The position numbers were made by a program, and so were the translations under genes. Below the pieces are notes generated by a model. The model had not been told where the DNA came from. It worked only from the letters and a program-made list of their open reading frames with translations, and searched no databases. A stretch of 64,000 bases of DNA from Gammaproteobacteria bacterium (lineage in GTDB: Bacteria > Pseudomonadota > Gammaproteobacteria > Arenicellales > JAANXG01), in the NCBI GenBank assembly GCA_024638505.1, contig JAHEKE010000015.1, forward strand, positions 1-64,000, given 5' to 3'. Below are positions 7,463-16,017 of this stretch, one piece after another (the stretch's first letter is position 1; the number at the start of each line of letters is the position of its first letter).

Positions 7463-7534
7463 GATCGGCTTACATTAAAGGATTGATTAATACTAACGAA
7501 TACTAGTCACTCGGGTACAGCTATCACATTAATT

Positions 7535-8014
7535 TTACAGGTATAACAGCACAGCGATTTCGTCGCAGTTGTAGAATTTATAGCATCTAACGCATATACC
7601 CCAAACCTTCTCCGGCAATGTTGCTTTTGGTACCGTCCGGAATCCAAGCTTATGGAAAAACTCCGGGGCGTAAGTCAAAGCCATTAATCGGCTCAAGCCG
7701 CGCTGCCGTGCCTCCTCGATTAAATGCTGAACTAAAAGACTACCAAAACCTGCATTAGTATGATCCTTATCCACAGCCAGGCTCCTCACTTCTCCCAGCT
7801 GATTCGGGAACAGCTCCAGAGCTGCACATCCAACTATCTGGCTAGACAAAACAATCACGCAGAAGTCAGTCAAATTGGTTGCAATGTCTTTGTCTGTGCG
7901 TGGAAGCAGATTACCCCGGTCAGAGTAGCTTTTGAGCAATGTGTGTATCGCGGCTACATCAGCAGCTTCGGCCGGCCTGAGATTCAATGCCTGTGCGGGA
8001 CGTAAATTATTCAT
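7535..8014 (-). CDS. GNAT N-acetyltransferase, ArgA-like short form
   Basis: A 159-residue Gcn5-related acetyltransferase. The acetyl-CoA region shows VRSLAVDKDHTNAGFGSLLVQHLIEEAR (parts: VRSLAV, GFGSLLV), about residues 75-103, followed by ALTYAPEFFHKLGF. The C-terminal block P.KVWGICVRCYKFYNCDEIAV is characteristic of the short, kinase-less N-acetylglutamate synthase type, so it may make N-acetylglutamate, the first step of arginine biosynthesis. That function is inferred from this block only. The start overlaps the recN stop by four bases (ATGA), so it is co-transcribed with nadK-recN. An alternative is acetylation of another amine. Confidence 0.75.
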   Translation of the reverse strand: MNNLRPAQALNLRPAEAADVAAIHTLLKSYSDRGNLLPRTDKDIATNLTDFCVIVLSSQIVGCAALELFPNQLGEVRSLAVDKDHTNAGFGSLLVQHLIEEARQRGLSRLMALTYAPEFFHKLGFRTVPKATLPEKVWGICVRCYKFYNCDEIAVLLYL

Positions 8015-9681
8015 AATTGTGCCCTGCTCAGCATGTCCTTCGCGTGCTCCCGCGTCTGCGGGGTAATTTCTACCCCGCCCAGCATCCGAGCTATTTCATT
8101 GACTCTCGACTGGCTGTCCAAATGGGAGACATTGATGTAAATACCAGCATCTTCACCTTTGCATATCTGCAGATGCTGGTGTCCCAGTGCGGCAACCTGA
8201 GGAAGATGGGTAATACATAAAACCTGCTGAGACCTGCCCAGTGATCGGAGTTTACGTCCCACCACTTCCGCTACGCCACCGCCGATACCCACGTCTACTT
8301 CGTCAAATATCAGACAAGGTATGCGGCCAACCGCTGCAGTCACTACCTGAATAGCAAGACTAATACGTGACAACTCGCCTCCCGATGCAACCTTGGCCAT
8401 GGGTTTGATCGGTTGCCCCCTGTTTGCGCTGACAAGAAATTCCACGCTGTCGTAGCCAAACCGCGTTGGCTCAGTTTCCTTGCTGTCGATACTGATTTTA
8501 AACTCGCCGCCGCGCATACCTAACTCCTGCATCTGATCGCTTATGTCACGCGTTAAACGCTCCCCCACTTTCCTCCGGCGATCAGATACCTGCCCAGCAA
8601 TTGCATGATATTGTTGCCTGGTTGCGAAAACCTGCTGCTGTAGCTGCGCATTTTTTGAGCCTGCATCCTCTATCTCTGACAGCTCGGCCACCAAAGCAGC
8701 CAATCGAGTAGGCAATTCTTCGGGTTTGCAACGGTGCTTTCGGGCGAGATCCGTGGCTGCCCCAATTCTTTGCTCTAACCAGTCAAGGCGTTTAGGGTCA
8801 AGTTCCACGGAAGCCAACCGTTGGCGCAGCTGGATCGTTGCCTCTTCAACTTGTATCTGAGCTTCACGCAGCATTGTGCTGACCGCCGACAACTCATGGT
8901 CGAACTGGGTCAATGCGTCTAACCTCTGAATGCAATCCGCTAGTTTGGCGCTGGTCGTATCCTCGTCACTTTCATACAAAGCGTGCACAATGAACTGCAT
9001 ACCGTTGATTAAATCATTTGCATAAGCCAAGCGGCGATGTTCCTGTTCTAATTCGTGGAATTCACCGTCAGCGAGGGTCAGTTGCTCCAATTCGCTGATC
9101 TGAAAGCGAAGTAACTCTATGCGCGCCTGCTGGTCGGCTGACTGTTGAGACGAGTGATCATAACGTAATAATAGTTCCCTGTAATCGTTATACAGCTGCT
9201 CTAATTTATTTGTTTCACTCTGCAGTCCGGCGTAGTCGTCAAGCACCTGACGTTGAGTTTCTCGTCGCAGCAGAGACTGGTGCTCATGCTGACCATGTAC
9301 ATCTGCCAAGTAATTTCCCAATTCGTTCAACATCTGCAGCGTTACGGAACGACCATTGATGAACGCCTTGCTGGGTTTGTCGCGATATACAATTCGTCGC
9401 GTAATACAGGATCGGTCATCGATTAATTCCTGCTGCTGCAACCATAGGGCAGCATCTGTGTCTGGCTCAATGTCAAAATGGGCTAGAACTTCTGAGCTGT
9501 CGGCTCCCCGTCTGATACTGTCTGTATCGGCCCGCGCACCTAATGCCAGTGTCAGCGCATCAATCAGTATGGATTTCCCGGCACCGGTTTCGCCGGTTAA
9601 TACCGTAAGTCCTGCACCGAATTCTAAGTCCAATTGCTGAATAACAGCGAAATCTCGAATGAATAGAGTGCTCAGAGCCAT
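8011..9681 (-). CDS. recN: DNA repair protein RecN
   Basis: An SMC-like ATPase that aids double-strand break repair by recombination. The 556-residue protein has a Walker A GETGAGKS at residues 30-37, long coiled-coil arms in the middle (about 160-360, rich in Glu/Gln/Leu), the ABC signature SGGELSRISLA at about 433-443 and Walker B CLIFDEVD at about 456-463, then the H-loop ITHLPQVA. Length matches E. coli RecN (553). It starts two bases after nadK's stop and overlaps the acetyltransferase start. No obvious LexA box was seen before nadK, so SOS control is not evident from the sequence. Confidence 0.97.
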   Translation of the reverse strand: MALSTLFIRDFAVIQQLDLEFGAGLTVLTGETGAGKSILIDALTLALGARADTDSIRRGADSSEVLAHFDIEPDTDAALWLQQQELIDDRSCITRRIVYRDKPSKAFINGRSVTLQMLNELGNYLADVHGQHEHQSLLRRETQRQVLDDYAGLQSETNKLEQLYNDYRELLLRYDHSSQQSADQQARIELLRFQISELEQLTLADGEFHELEQEHRRLAYANDLINGMQFIVHALYESDEDTTSAKLADCIQRLDALTQFDHELSAVSTMLREAQIQVEEATIQLRQRLASVELDPKRLDWLEQRIGAATDLARKHRCKPEELPTRLAALVAELSEIEDAGSKNAQLQQQVFATRQQYHAIAGQVSDRRRKVGERLTRDISDQMQELGMRGGEFKISIDSKETEPTRFGYDSVEFLVSANRGQPIKPMAKVASGGELSRISLAIQVVTAAVGRIPCLIFDEVDVGIGGGVAEVVGRKLRSLGRSQQVLCITHLPQVAALGHQHLQICKGEDAGIYINVSHLDSQSRVNEIARMLGGVEITPQTREHAKDMLSRAQL

Positions 9682-9683
9682 GT

Positions 9684-10556
9684 TTACACGCCTTCACCCC
9701 AGCCGAGTTTCGAACGAAGCGCGGCGTAATGGCTGTTTTCGAGCGTGCGGACTAAGTTAACCCTGTGCGAGGACCTTTTCACCCGGACTTTTTCGTTGCC
9801 CTCCAGGTGGTATCTTATTTGGCCATCCAAGGATATGTGTGCGCAGTGTTTAGCCACATCCACCAAAGTAAACTCAATCGTGCTGCGGGCTTTAAGGGCA
9901 ATCGGTCGCATGGTGAGGGTGTGCGGACAGATTGGAACCAGAATCAGCGCTTCTAACTGTGGATGCAAGATGGGCCCCCCGGCGGATAGCGCATAAGCGG
10001 TTGATCCTGTAGGGGTAGCAACCAGTACGCCGTCGCTGCGAGAACCCATAACGAATTCGCCATCAATGTAGATCTGTACTTCAATCAACCGCTCAAGTTC
10101 GCCCTTGCCAACGACGACGTCGTTGAACGCGGTTTCGGTGAGGAGTCGTTTTTCGTTTTGCCAGACCTCGACATCCAGCATCATTCGCGCCTCGGATTTG
10201 TACTCTCCGTCCAGAATACGTCCGACGTCCTCGTACATCTCACGCCGCGGTATGTCGGTGAGGAAGCCAAGGCGACCCATATTCACGCCAACCAGCGGAA
10301 TCCCGGTGCCGGCGAGCGTGCGGGCGACATGCAGCATCGTACCATCACCGCCTATTACAATACCCAGATCTAAATGGTCCTCACCGTGGTCGGCGTAATG
10401 GTCTAGTGCTGAAACAATCTCCTCCGCCGTCGTTTCCCCCAACACAACATTGATTTTGCGATAGCGCAAGTACTCTGCCAACCCGTTCATCGCTTCAGCA
10501 ACGCTGGTATCTTTAAACTTGCCGAAAAGACCGATTGTTTTAAATTCGCCGGGCAT
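9684..10556 (-). CDS. nadK: NAD kinase
   Basis: Phosphorylates NAD+ to NADP+. The 290-residue protein has the catalytic GGDGTMLHVAR motif (residues 69-79), the NDVVVGKG segment (about 144-151), and the glycine-rich SDGVLVATPTGSTAYALSAGGP region (parts: SDGVLVATPTGSTAY) at about 173-195. Length is typical for proteobacterial NAD kinases. ATG 10556 begins MPGEFKTIGLFGK. It is the first gene of the nadK-recN-acetyltransferase unit and is divergent from hrcA, with 292 nt between the starts. Confidence 0.97.
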   Translation of the reverse strand: MPGEFKTIGLFGKFKDTSVAEAMNGLAEYLRYRKINVVLGETTAEEIVSALDHYADHGEDHLDLGIVIGGDGTMLHVARTLAGTGIPLVGVNMGRLGFLTDIPRREMYEDVGRILDGEYKSEARMMLDVEVWQNEKRLLTETAFNDVVVGKGELERLIEVQIYIDGEFVMGSRSDGVLVATPTGSTAYALSAGGPILHPQLEALILVPICPHTLTMRPIALKARSTIEFTLVDVAKHCAHISLDGQIRYHLEGNEKVRVKRSSHRVNLVRTLENSHYAALRSKLGWGEGV

Positions 10557-10780
10557 GTTGTGCGAAATGCCTGATTCCTGGAAATTGCTCCCATTGTCGT
10601 CTATTTGTTCAGTAGAGTGAACTGCCCTACTATGCGTACTAGCTGTGCTGAGACTCTATCTTAGCGCCCGCTCTCACAGTCTTTTTGAAATTCATTTAGC
10701 GGGGACTTAGGTAAAAAAAACGTTACGTGTTTCTCCATTTTTATTGGTTGACAGGAGGGTAATTTGGTTGGTAGCGTGTC

Positions 10781-10807
10781 TTGGCACTCTATTACATTGA
10801 GTGCTAT
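10781..10807 (+). promoter_or_regulatory. CIRCE operator for HrcA
   Basis: TTGGCACTC, nine bases, GAGTGCTAT: the CIRCE inverted repeat (consensus TTAGCACTC-N9-GAGTGCTAA) with exact spacer length and two arm mismatches at the outer positions. It lies about 42 bases before the hrcA start and should be bound by the HrcA repressor, giving autoregulation. A TTGACA hexamer at 10748-10753 could be a -35 box, but its matching -10 is unclear. Confidence 0.92.
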
Positions 10808-10848
10808 CCCTTAAAACATGCAATATGACGGTGATCTAGAATCCAGAC

Positions 10849-11913
10849 GTGACTGAACTAGGCGAACGCGCAGAAACTCTCCTCAAAGCACTGATCGAAT
10901 TATATATAATCGAGGGCCAGCCAGTTGGATCGAGAACTCTGGCACGGCATGCGGATTTGAATTTGAGCCCGGCCACGGTGCGCAATGTCATGTCTGATCT
11001 GGAGGAACTCGGCCTGATCCAGGCACCTCACACTTCAGCCGGGCGTATTCCAACACAGCTGGGTTATAGGTTCTTCGTGGATTCTCTGCTGACTATCAAA
11101 CCGCTGAATGTCGAAGCGGTAGAGAGCATACAATCCCGCCTGTCAACTGAGTCAGATCCAAAGATGATACTGGCCGGCGCGTCTGAAATGCTGTCTAAAG
11201 TTACGCATTTTGCCGGGCTCATTTTGATTCCCGGTCAGGAAAACGCCCGCTTCAGGCAGATCGAGTTCTTGAGTTTATCCGATGTGCGGGTTTTAACGAT
11301 ACTGATCACGGACGACGGTAGGGTACAAAACAGGGTAATCCCGACAGATCGTGAGTACTCTGAAGCGGAGCTTACCCAGGCTGCGAATTACTTTAATGAA
11401 GTGTACAACGGCTCATCTCTTGCACAGGTTAGGCGCGCCCTGCTGGGCGAGATGAAAACCGACAGCGATAAGATGCACAACATTATGAAAACCGCGGTAA
11501 CCATGGCGGGAAAATTTTTCGATGAGGAAGAGCGAGAAAAAGATGACGTCGTGCTGAGCGGAGAGGAGAACCTCCTGAACATACCGGATTTGTGTCAGAT
11601 CGATACTCTGCAAAAGCTGTTTGACGCGTTTAAGACCAAGCAGGATTTATTGGATCTGCTAGACCGCAGCATGCGCGTGAACGGAATAAGTATTTTTATC
11701 GGGGAGGAATCAGGTTATCGGGCGTTGGATGATGTAAGTGTCGTGGCCGCACCTTACGAAACCGATGGCTCGGTAGTGGGGACAGTGGGGGTGATTGGGC
11801 CCACCCGTATGGACTACGAGGAAGTTATTCCAGTTGTAGACGTTACCGCGCGTCTTTTAAGCGGTGCGTTGTCGGGGCGTGAATTGAGTGATGGCTCGAG
11901 AAAACCACGGTAA
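10849..11913 (+). CDS. hrcA: Heat-inducible transcription repressor HrcA
   Basis: HrcA represses heat-shock genes by binding CIRCE; its activity depends on GroEL. The 354-residue product begins with the winged-helix DNA-binding domain (ERAETLLKALIELYIIEGQPVGSRTL near residues 4-29, then LSPATVRNVMSDLEELG and APHTSAGRIPTQLGYRFFVD), followed by the dimerisation/GAF-like part and the C-terminal SIFIGEES...VSVV...G.VGVIGPTRMDYEEVIPVVD motif. The start is GTG 10849. It leads the hrcA-grpE-dnaK-dnaJ cluster and has a CIRCE element immediately upstream. Confidence 0.97.
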   Translation: MTELGERAETLLKALIELYIIEGQPVGSRTLARHADLNLSPATVRNVMSDLEELGLIQAPHTSAGRIPTQLGYRFFVDSLLTIKPLNVEAVESIQSRLSTESDPKMILAGASEMLSKVTHFAGLILIPGQENARFRQIEFLSLSDVRVLTILITDDGRVQNRVIPTDREYSEAELTQAANYFNEVYNGSSLAQVRRALLGEMKTDSDKMHNIMKTAVTMAGKFFDEEEREKDDVVLSGEENLLNIPDLCQIDTLQKLFDAFKTKQDLLDLLDRSMRVNGISIFIGEESGYRALDDVSVVAAPYETDGSVVGTVGVIGPTRMDYEEVIPVVDVTARLLSGALSGRELSDGSRKPR

Positions 11914-11997
11914 TACATCCGTTCAGGGTCGAGGCTAAATCGGAGGGAGGCGGTGCAGGTCGACCATCCGTTTTTCCTAATTTTCTGCCTCCGCTGG

Positions 11998-12026
11998 CTT
12001 GAATTTTAGCGTCTCAAACCGCATCT
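11998..12026 (+). promoter_or_regulatory. Sigma-32-like promoter upstream of grpE
   Basis: CTTGAAT (11998-12004), a 14-base spacer, and CCGCATCT (12019-12026) match the heat-shock sigma-32 pattern CTTGAAA-N11-16-CCCATNT with one mismatch in each box. The predicted start would lie about 35 bases before grpE ATG 12069. Confidence 0.55.
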
Positions 12027-12068
12027 CCAAATGTATCCAGTTCAAATCCAACCAGCTTTGATTGAAAA

Positions 12069-12713
12069 ATGAGTAAGCAGAAGTCGAAAAACGTCGGATC
12101 TCTGCCTGCGGAGCTCGAGAAAGAGTCAACCCCAGATGGGAGAGCAGATAACCCCGCAACAGTGGAAGTCAAAACTAAACTTGATATTGAAGTTGATGTT
12201 GAATTGCTGCGGAGCGAAGTAGAGAAACTCAGGGAAGATATGCAGGAGCATAAAGATAAGTATCTTCGTGCGATGGCGGAGGTCGAAAATACAAGGCGCA
12301 GGGCTGAAAACGACGTGTCCAGCGCGCGCAAGTTTGCTGTTGAGAGTTTTGCTGCTGAGGCGCTATCAGTTAAGGACAGTTTAGAGCTGGCGCGTGCGAT
12401 CGAGATCAAGTCCGAAGATTCGGAAGTGGTCATTAAGATGAAGGAGGGATTAGATCTGACTCTGAAACAGCTGGACAGCGTCTTCAGCAAGTTTAATATT
12501 AAGGAAATCGCCCCGCAGCCCGGAGATAAACTTGACCCGGAACAGCATCAGGCTATGAGTCTGCAAGAATCGACTGAAGTCCCGCCGAACCACATCGTAA
12601 ACGTGATCCAAAAGGGCTATTCCATACACGATCGATTGCTGCGTCCGGCAATGGTTATCGTGGCCAAGGTAAAAAGTGAGGAACAGGCCGAAATTGAGGC
12701 CGAAAACCCTTGA
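12069..12713 (+). CDS. grpE: Nucleotide exchange factor GrpE
   Basis: GrpE releases ADP from DnaK. The 214-residue protein has a polar N-terminal tail, a long coiled coil (about residues 50-115, with VEKLREDMQEHKDKYLRAMAEVENTRRR shown in parts: EHKDKYLRAMAEVENTRRR) and the C-terminal beta domain with the signature GDKLDPEQHQAM (about 155-166) and GYSIHDRLLRPAMVIV (about 181-196). Length is near that of other proteobacterial GrpE proteins. It lies 155 nt downstream of hrcA, with its own sigma-32-like promoter in the gap; its stop codon overlaps the promoter for dnaK. Confidence 0.97.
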   Translation: MSKQKSKNVGSLPAELEKESTPDGRADNPATVEVKTKLDIEVDVELLRSEVEKLREDMQEHKDKYLRAMAEVENTRRRAENDVSSARKFAVESFAAEALSVKDSLELARAIEIKSEDSEVVIKMKEGLDLTLKQLDSVFSKFNIKEIAPQPGDKLDPEQHQAMSLQESTEVPPNHIVNVIQKGYSIHDRLLRPAMVIVAKVKSEEQAEIEAENP

Positions 12714-12736
12714 AATGGCGCGACTGGCACCCATTT
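12709..12736 (+). promoter_or_regulatory. Sigma-32 promoter upstream of dnaK
   Basis: CTTGAAA (12709-12715), 14 bases, CCCATTT (12730-12736): an exact match to CTTGAAA-N11-16-CCCATNT. It overlaps the grpE stop codon and predicts a transcript start about 40 bases before dnaK ATG 12784, giving dnaK independent heat induction. Confidence 0.75.
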
Positions 12737-12783
12737 ACCATGCATAAATTTTAATTTAGGTATTCACACAGCTGAGAAGAATC

Positions 12784-14724
12784 ATGGGGAAAATAATTGG
12801 TATAGATTTAGGCACTACGAACTCTTGTGTAGCCCTGATGGAGGGTGACAAGGCTAGGGTGATTGAAAATAGTGAAGGTGACAGAACGACACCTTCCGTG
12901 GTTGCGTTTACTGATGATGGTGAGGCGTTGGTGGGCCAACCGGCAAAGCGTCAGGCAGTAACCAATCCGCATAACACTCTATTTGCTGTCAAACGGTTGA
13001 TTGGTCGGAAGCATGCTGAAGAAGTCGTTCAGCGCGATATCCCCTTGATGCCTTATAAGATCATCAAGGCGAAAAACGGAGATGCCTGGGTTAACGTTAA
13101 CGGAAAAGATATGGCTCCGCCGGAGATTTCTGCTCGAATACTGCAGAAAATGAAAAAAACCGCGGAGGATTACCTGGGACAAGAGGTGACTGAGGCGGTT
13201 ATCACAGTACCGGCATATTTTAACGACTCTCAAAGACAGGCAACGAAAGATGCTGGCAAGATCGCGGGCTTGGATGTCAAACGTATTATCAACGAGCCAA
13301 CAGCAGCTGCGCTCGCTTATGGCTTGGATAAAAAAACAGGAGACCGCAAGGTAGCGGTATACGATCTTGGTGGCGGCACGTTCGATGTTTCGATCATCGA
13401 GATCGCCGAGATTGACGGCGAACATCAGTTTGAAGTTTTATCCACCAACGGCGACACGTTCTTGGGCGGTGAGGACTTTGATCGCCGCGTTATTGACTAT
13501 TTAGCGGACGCATTCAAAAAGGACCAAGGCATGGATCTGCGCGGAGATCCGCTGGCCATGCAGCGGCTGAAAGAGGCGGCGGAAAAAGCAAAAATCGAGC
13601 TGTCCTCGAGCAGTCAAACTGAGGTCAACCTGCCGTATGTCACTGCAGACCAATCCGGTCCCAAACACTTGAATATGAAACTTACCCGGGCAAAGCTCGA
13701 GGCGCTGACTGAAGAATTGGTGCAGCGCACTATCGGTCCATGCAAGACGGCGTTGAAAGATGCGGGACTCGGAGCCAGCGATATACAGGAGATTATTTTG
13801 GTTGGCGGCCAAACCCGCATGCCGAAAGTGCAAGAGGTGGTGAAAAACTTCTTTGGCAAAGAGCCGCGCAAAGACGTCAATCCAGATGAGGCGGTAGCAG
13901 TAGGCGCAGCAATTCAAGGCGGTGTATTGGGCGGTGATGTCAAGGACGTGTTACTGTTGGATGTGACTCCTCTGTCTTTGGGCATTGAAACCCTGGGCGG
14001 GGTAATGACCAAGCTGATCGAAAAGAATACGACGATCCCAACCAAGACGTCACAGGTGTTTTCCACCGCCGACGACAATCAGCCCGCCGTGACCGTGCAC
14101 GTGCTGCAGGGCGAGCGGGAGATGGCCAAGGATAATAAAACGTTGGGGCGTTTCGATCTGAGCAACATTCCTCCGGCACCCCGCGGTGTGCCGCAGATAG
14201 AAGTGACCTTCGATATTGATGCCAATGGAATCATGCATGTTACGGCCAAGGACAAAGCGACCGGGAAAGAGAATAAAATAGTAATCAAATCAAGTTCTGG
14301 CCTGGATGAGTCTGAAATCGAACGCATGGTGAAGGATGCGGAATTACATGCGGAAGAGGACAAGCAGGCAAGAGAGCTGGTCGACGCACGCAATCAGGGG
14401 GAGGCAATGATACATAGCGTCAATAAATCACTGACCGATCTCGGTGATAAGATCGATTCAGGAGAAAAGGAAAAGATCGAGGCCGCCAGTAAAGAACTGG
14501 AAGAGGTAATCAAGAGTGACGATGTCGAAGCGATTAAGTCAAAGACTCAGGCTCTGGCTGAGGCAAGTCATAAGCTGGCTGAAGAGATGTATAAGCAGGC
14601 CTCTGCGGAAGAGGCAGCAGGGGCTTCGGCAGAACAGCAGTCTAGTGAGGGTCAATCTGCCGCAAGCGATGACAACGTTGTGGATGCAGAGTTTGAGGAA
14701 GTAAAGGACGAGGATAAAAAGTAA
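12784..14724 (+). CDS. dnaK: Chaperone DnaK (Hsp70)
   Basis: ATP-dependent Hsp70 chaperone. The 646-residue protein carries all three Hsp70 signatures: [12 protein letters not shown] (about residues 4-15), [13 protein letters not shown] (about 193-205) and the [14 protein letters not shown] block (about 338-351), then the substrate-binding domain starting after the [22 protein letters not shown] linker region (parts: [15 protein letters not shown]), a helical lid, and a disordered C-terminus ending EEVKDEDKK. Length is typical (E. coli 638). It is preceded by a sigma-32 promoter and followed by a hairpin before dnaJ. Confidence 0.99.
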   Translation: MGKIIGIDLGTTNSCVALMEGDKARVIENSEGDRTTPSVVAFTDDGEALVGQPAKRQAVTNPHNTLFAVKRLIGRKHAEEVVQRDIPLMPYKIIKAKNGDAWVNVNGKDMAPPEISARILQKMKKTAEDYLGQEVTEAVITVPAYFNDSQRQATKDAGKIAGLDVKRIINEPTAAALAYGLDKKTGDRKVAVYDLGGGTFDVSIIEIAEIDGEHQFEVLSTNGDTFLGGEDFDRRVIDYLADAFKKDQGMDLRGDPLAMQRLKEAAEKAKIELSSSSQTEVNLPYVTADQSGPKHLNMKLTRAKLEALTEELVQRTIGPCKTALKDAGLGASDIQEIILVGGQTRMPKVQEVVKNFFGKEPRKDVNPDEAVAVGAAIQGGVLGGDVKDVLLLDVTPLSLGIETLGGVMTKLIEKNTTIPTKTSQVFSTADDNQPAVTVHVLQGEREMAKDNKTLGRFDLSNIPPAPRGVPQIEVTFDIDANGIMHVTAKDKATGKENKIVIKSSSGLDESEIERMVKDAELHAEEDKQARELVDARNQGEAMIHSVNKSLTDLGDKIDSGEKEKIEAASKELEEVIKSDDVEAIKSKTQALAEASHKLAEEMYKQASAEEAAGASAEQQSSEGQSAASDDNVVDAEFEEVKDEDKK

Positions 14725-14752
14725 GGCCTCGACCAATAAAACGGTAGGTAAG

Positions 14753-14784
14753 ACAGAGCAGGCTCCGATTGGTGCCTGCTCTGT
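14753..14784 (+). terminator. Hairpin between dnaK and dnaJ
   Basis: A perfect 11-bp inverted repeat, ACAGAGCAGGC and GCCTGCTCTGT, with a 10-base loop, followed by TTGCG rather than a long uridine run. It probably reduces transcription into dnaJ or stabilises the 3' end of the dnaK message, giving more DnaK than DnaJ; complete termination seems unlikely. Confidence 0.6.
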
Positions 14785-14827
14785 TTGCGTGTTGAGCTGA
14801 AAAAGGGCAAACGGGTTCGGTAAATAC

Positions 14828-15961
14828 ATGGCTAAACGCGATTACTATGATGTCCTTGGCGTTGAGCGGAATGCGTCGGATGGGGATGTAAAGAAGGCGT
14901 ATCGTCGACTGGCGATGAAGTATCACCCAGACCGGAATCCGGATGACGCAGCTGCGGAGCGTCAGTTCAAGGAGGCGAAAGAAGCCTATGAAATTTTGTC
15001 AGATCCGCAGAAAAGGGCGGCCTATGATCAGTTTGGTCATGCCGGAGTCGATCCCTCTACAGGAGGCGGAGGCTTTCATGCTGGTCCCGGTGGGTTCGGA
15101 GACATATTTGGCGATATTTTTGGTGACATTTTTGGTGGCGGCGGCGGGCGTCGATCATCGGGCCGACCGCGTGGCGCAGACCTGCGCTACAACCTGGAGC
15201 TTTCGCTAGAGGATGCAGTACGCGGAACCGAAGTAAAAATTCGCGTCCCCACTAGCGTATTGTGCAGTAACTGTGACGGGTCCGGCGCGGCCCCGGGCAC
15301 ATCGGCCACCAATTGCGGTACCTGCGGTGGGGCGGGTCAGGTGCGGATGCAGCAGGGATTCTTTTCGGTACAGCAGACCTGCCCAAGCTGTCGCGGCAGC
15401 GGTCAGGTCATTGAAACCCCATGTTCTGAGTGTCGCGGTTCCGGAGCGGTAAAGGAATCGAAAACCCTGTCGGTTAAAGTTCCGGCTGGGGTGGATGAAG
15501 GAGATCAAATCCGTTTGACCGGGGAAGGAGAGACCGGTGGTCGCGGCGGGGTACCGGGCGACCTCTATGTGCAGATGCATCTCAAACCCCACCCAATTTT
15601 TACGCGAGACGGCAACGACCTGTACTGTGAAATGCCGGTTAGTTTCGCAACACTTGCTTTGGGCGGTGATTTGGAGATTCCAACGCTCGATGGACGGGCG
15701 CGGCTTAAAATCCCAGCGGAGAGTCAAACAGAACGCGTCTTCAGATTGCGTGGCAAAGGGGTAAAGAATGTTAGGGGTGGTGGTGTAGGCGATCTCTACT
15801 GCAAAGTTACGGTAGAGACACCGGTTAAATTGAGCAAGCAGCAAAAATCAATGATACAGGAGTTGGATCGATCCATTAATGCTGGCGGCAACCGACATAA
15901 TCCGAGAGAACAGTCGTGGACCAGCAAGTTAAAATCTTTTTTTGACGACATAGTCACCTGA
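14828..15961 (+). CDS. dnaJ: Chaperone DnaJ (Hsp40)
   Basis: Co-chaperone that stimulates DnaK ATPase and delivers substrate. The 377-residue protein has the J-domain with HPD at residues 33-35, a Gly/Phe-rich linker (about 75-115, with repeated [10 protein letters not shown]), four CxxCxGxG zinc motifs ([32 protein letters not shown]; about 148-205), and the C-terminal substrate-binding domains. It is full length for type I DnaJ. It lies 103 nt after dnaK, beyond a strong hairpin, and converges on the radical SAM gene. Confidence 0.98.
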   Translation: MAKRDYYDVLGVERNASDGDVKKAYRRLAMKYHPDRNPDDAAAERQFKEAKEAYEILSDPQKRAAYDQFGHAGVDPSTGGGGFHAGPGGFGDIFGDIFGDIFGGGGGRRSSGRPRGADLRYNLELSLEDAVRGTEVKIRVPTSVLCSNCDGSGAAPGTSATNCGTCGGAGQVRMQQGFFSVQQTCPSCRGSGQVIETPCSECRGSGAVKESKTLSVKVPAGVDEGDQIRLTGEGETGGRGGVPGDLYVQMHLKPHPIFTRDGNDLYCEMPVSFATLALGGDLEIPTLDGRARLKIPAESQTERVFRLRGKGVKNVRGGGVGDLYCKVTVETPVKLSKQQKSMIQELDRSINAGGNRHNPREQSWTSKLKSFFDDIVT

Positions 15962-16017
15962 ATAGAGCAAATCCACAGGCGGCCAACACCATTGCCCGTT
16001 GCTGCTGATGCTCAATG

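Noticed and set aside
10557-10780. Possible LexA box controlling nadK-recN
   Set aside because: No CTGT-N8-ACAG pattern was found in the nadK upstream region or at the nadK-recN junction.
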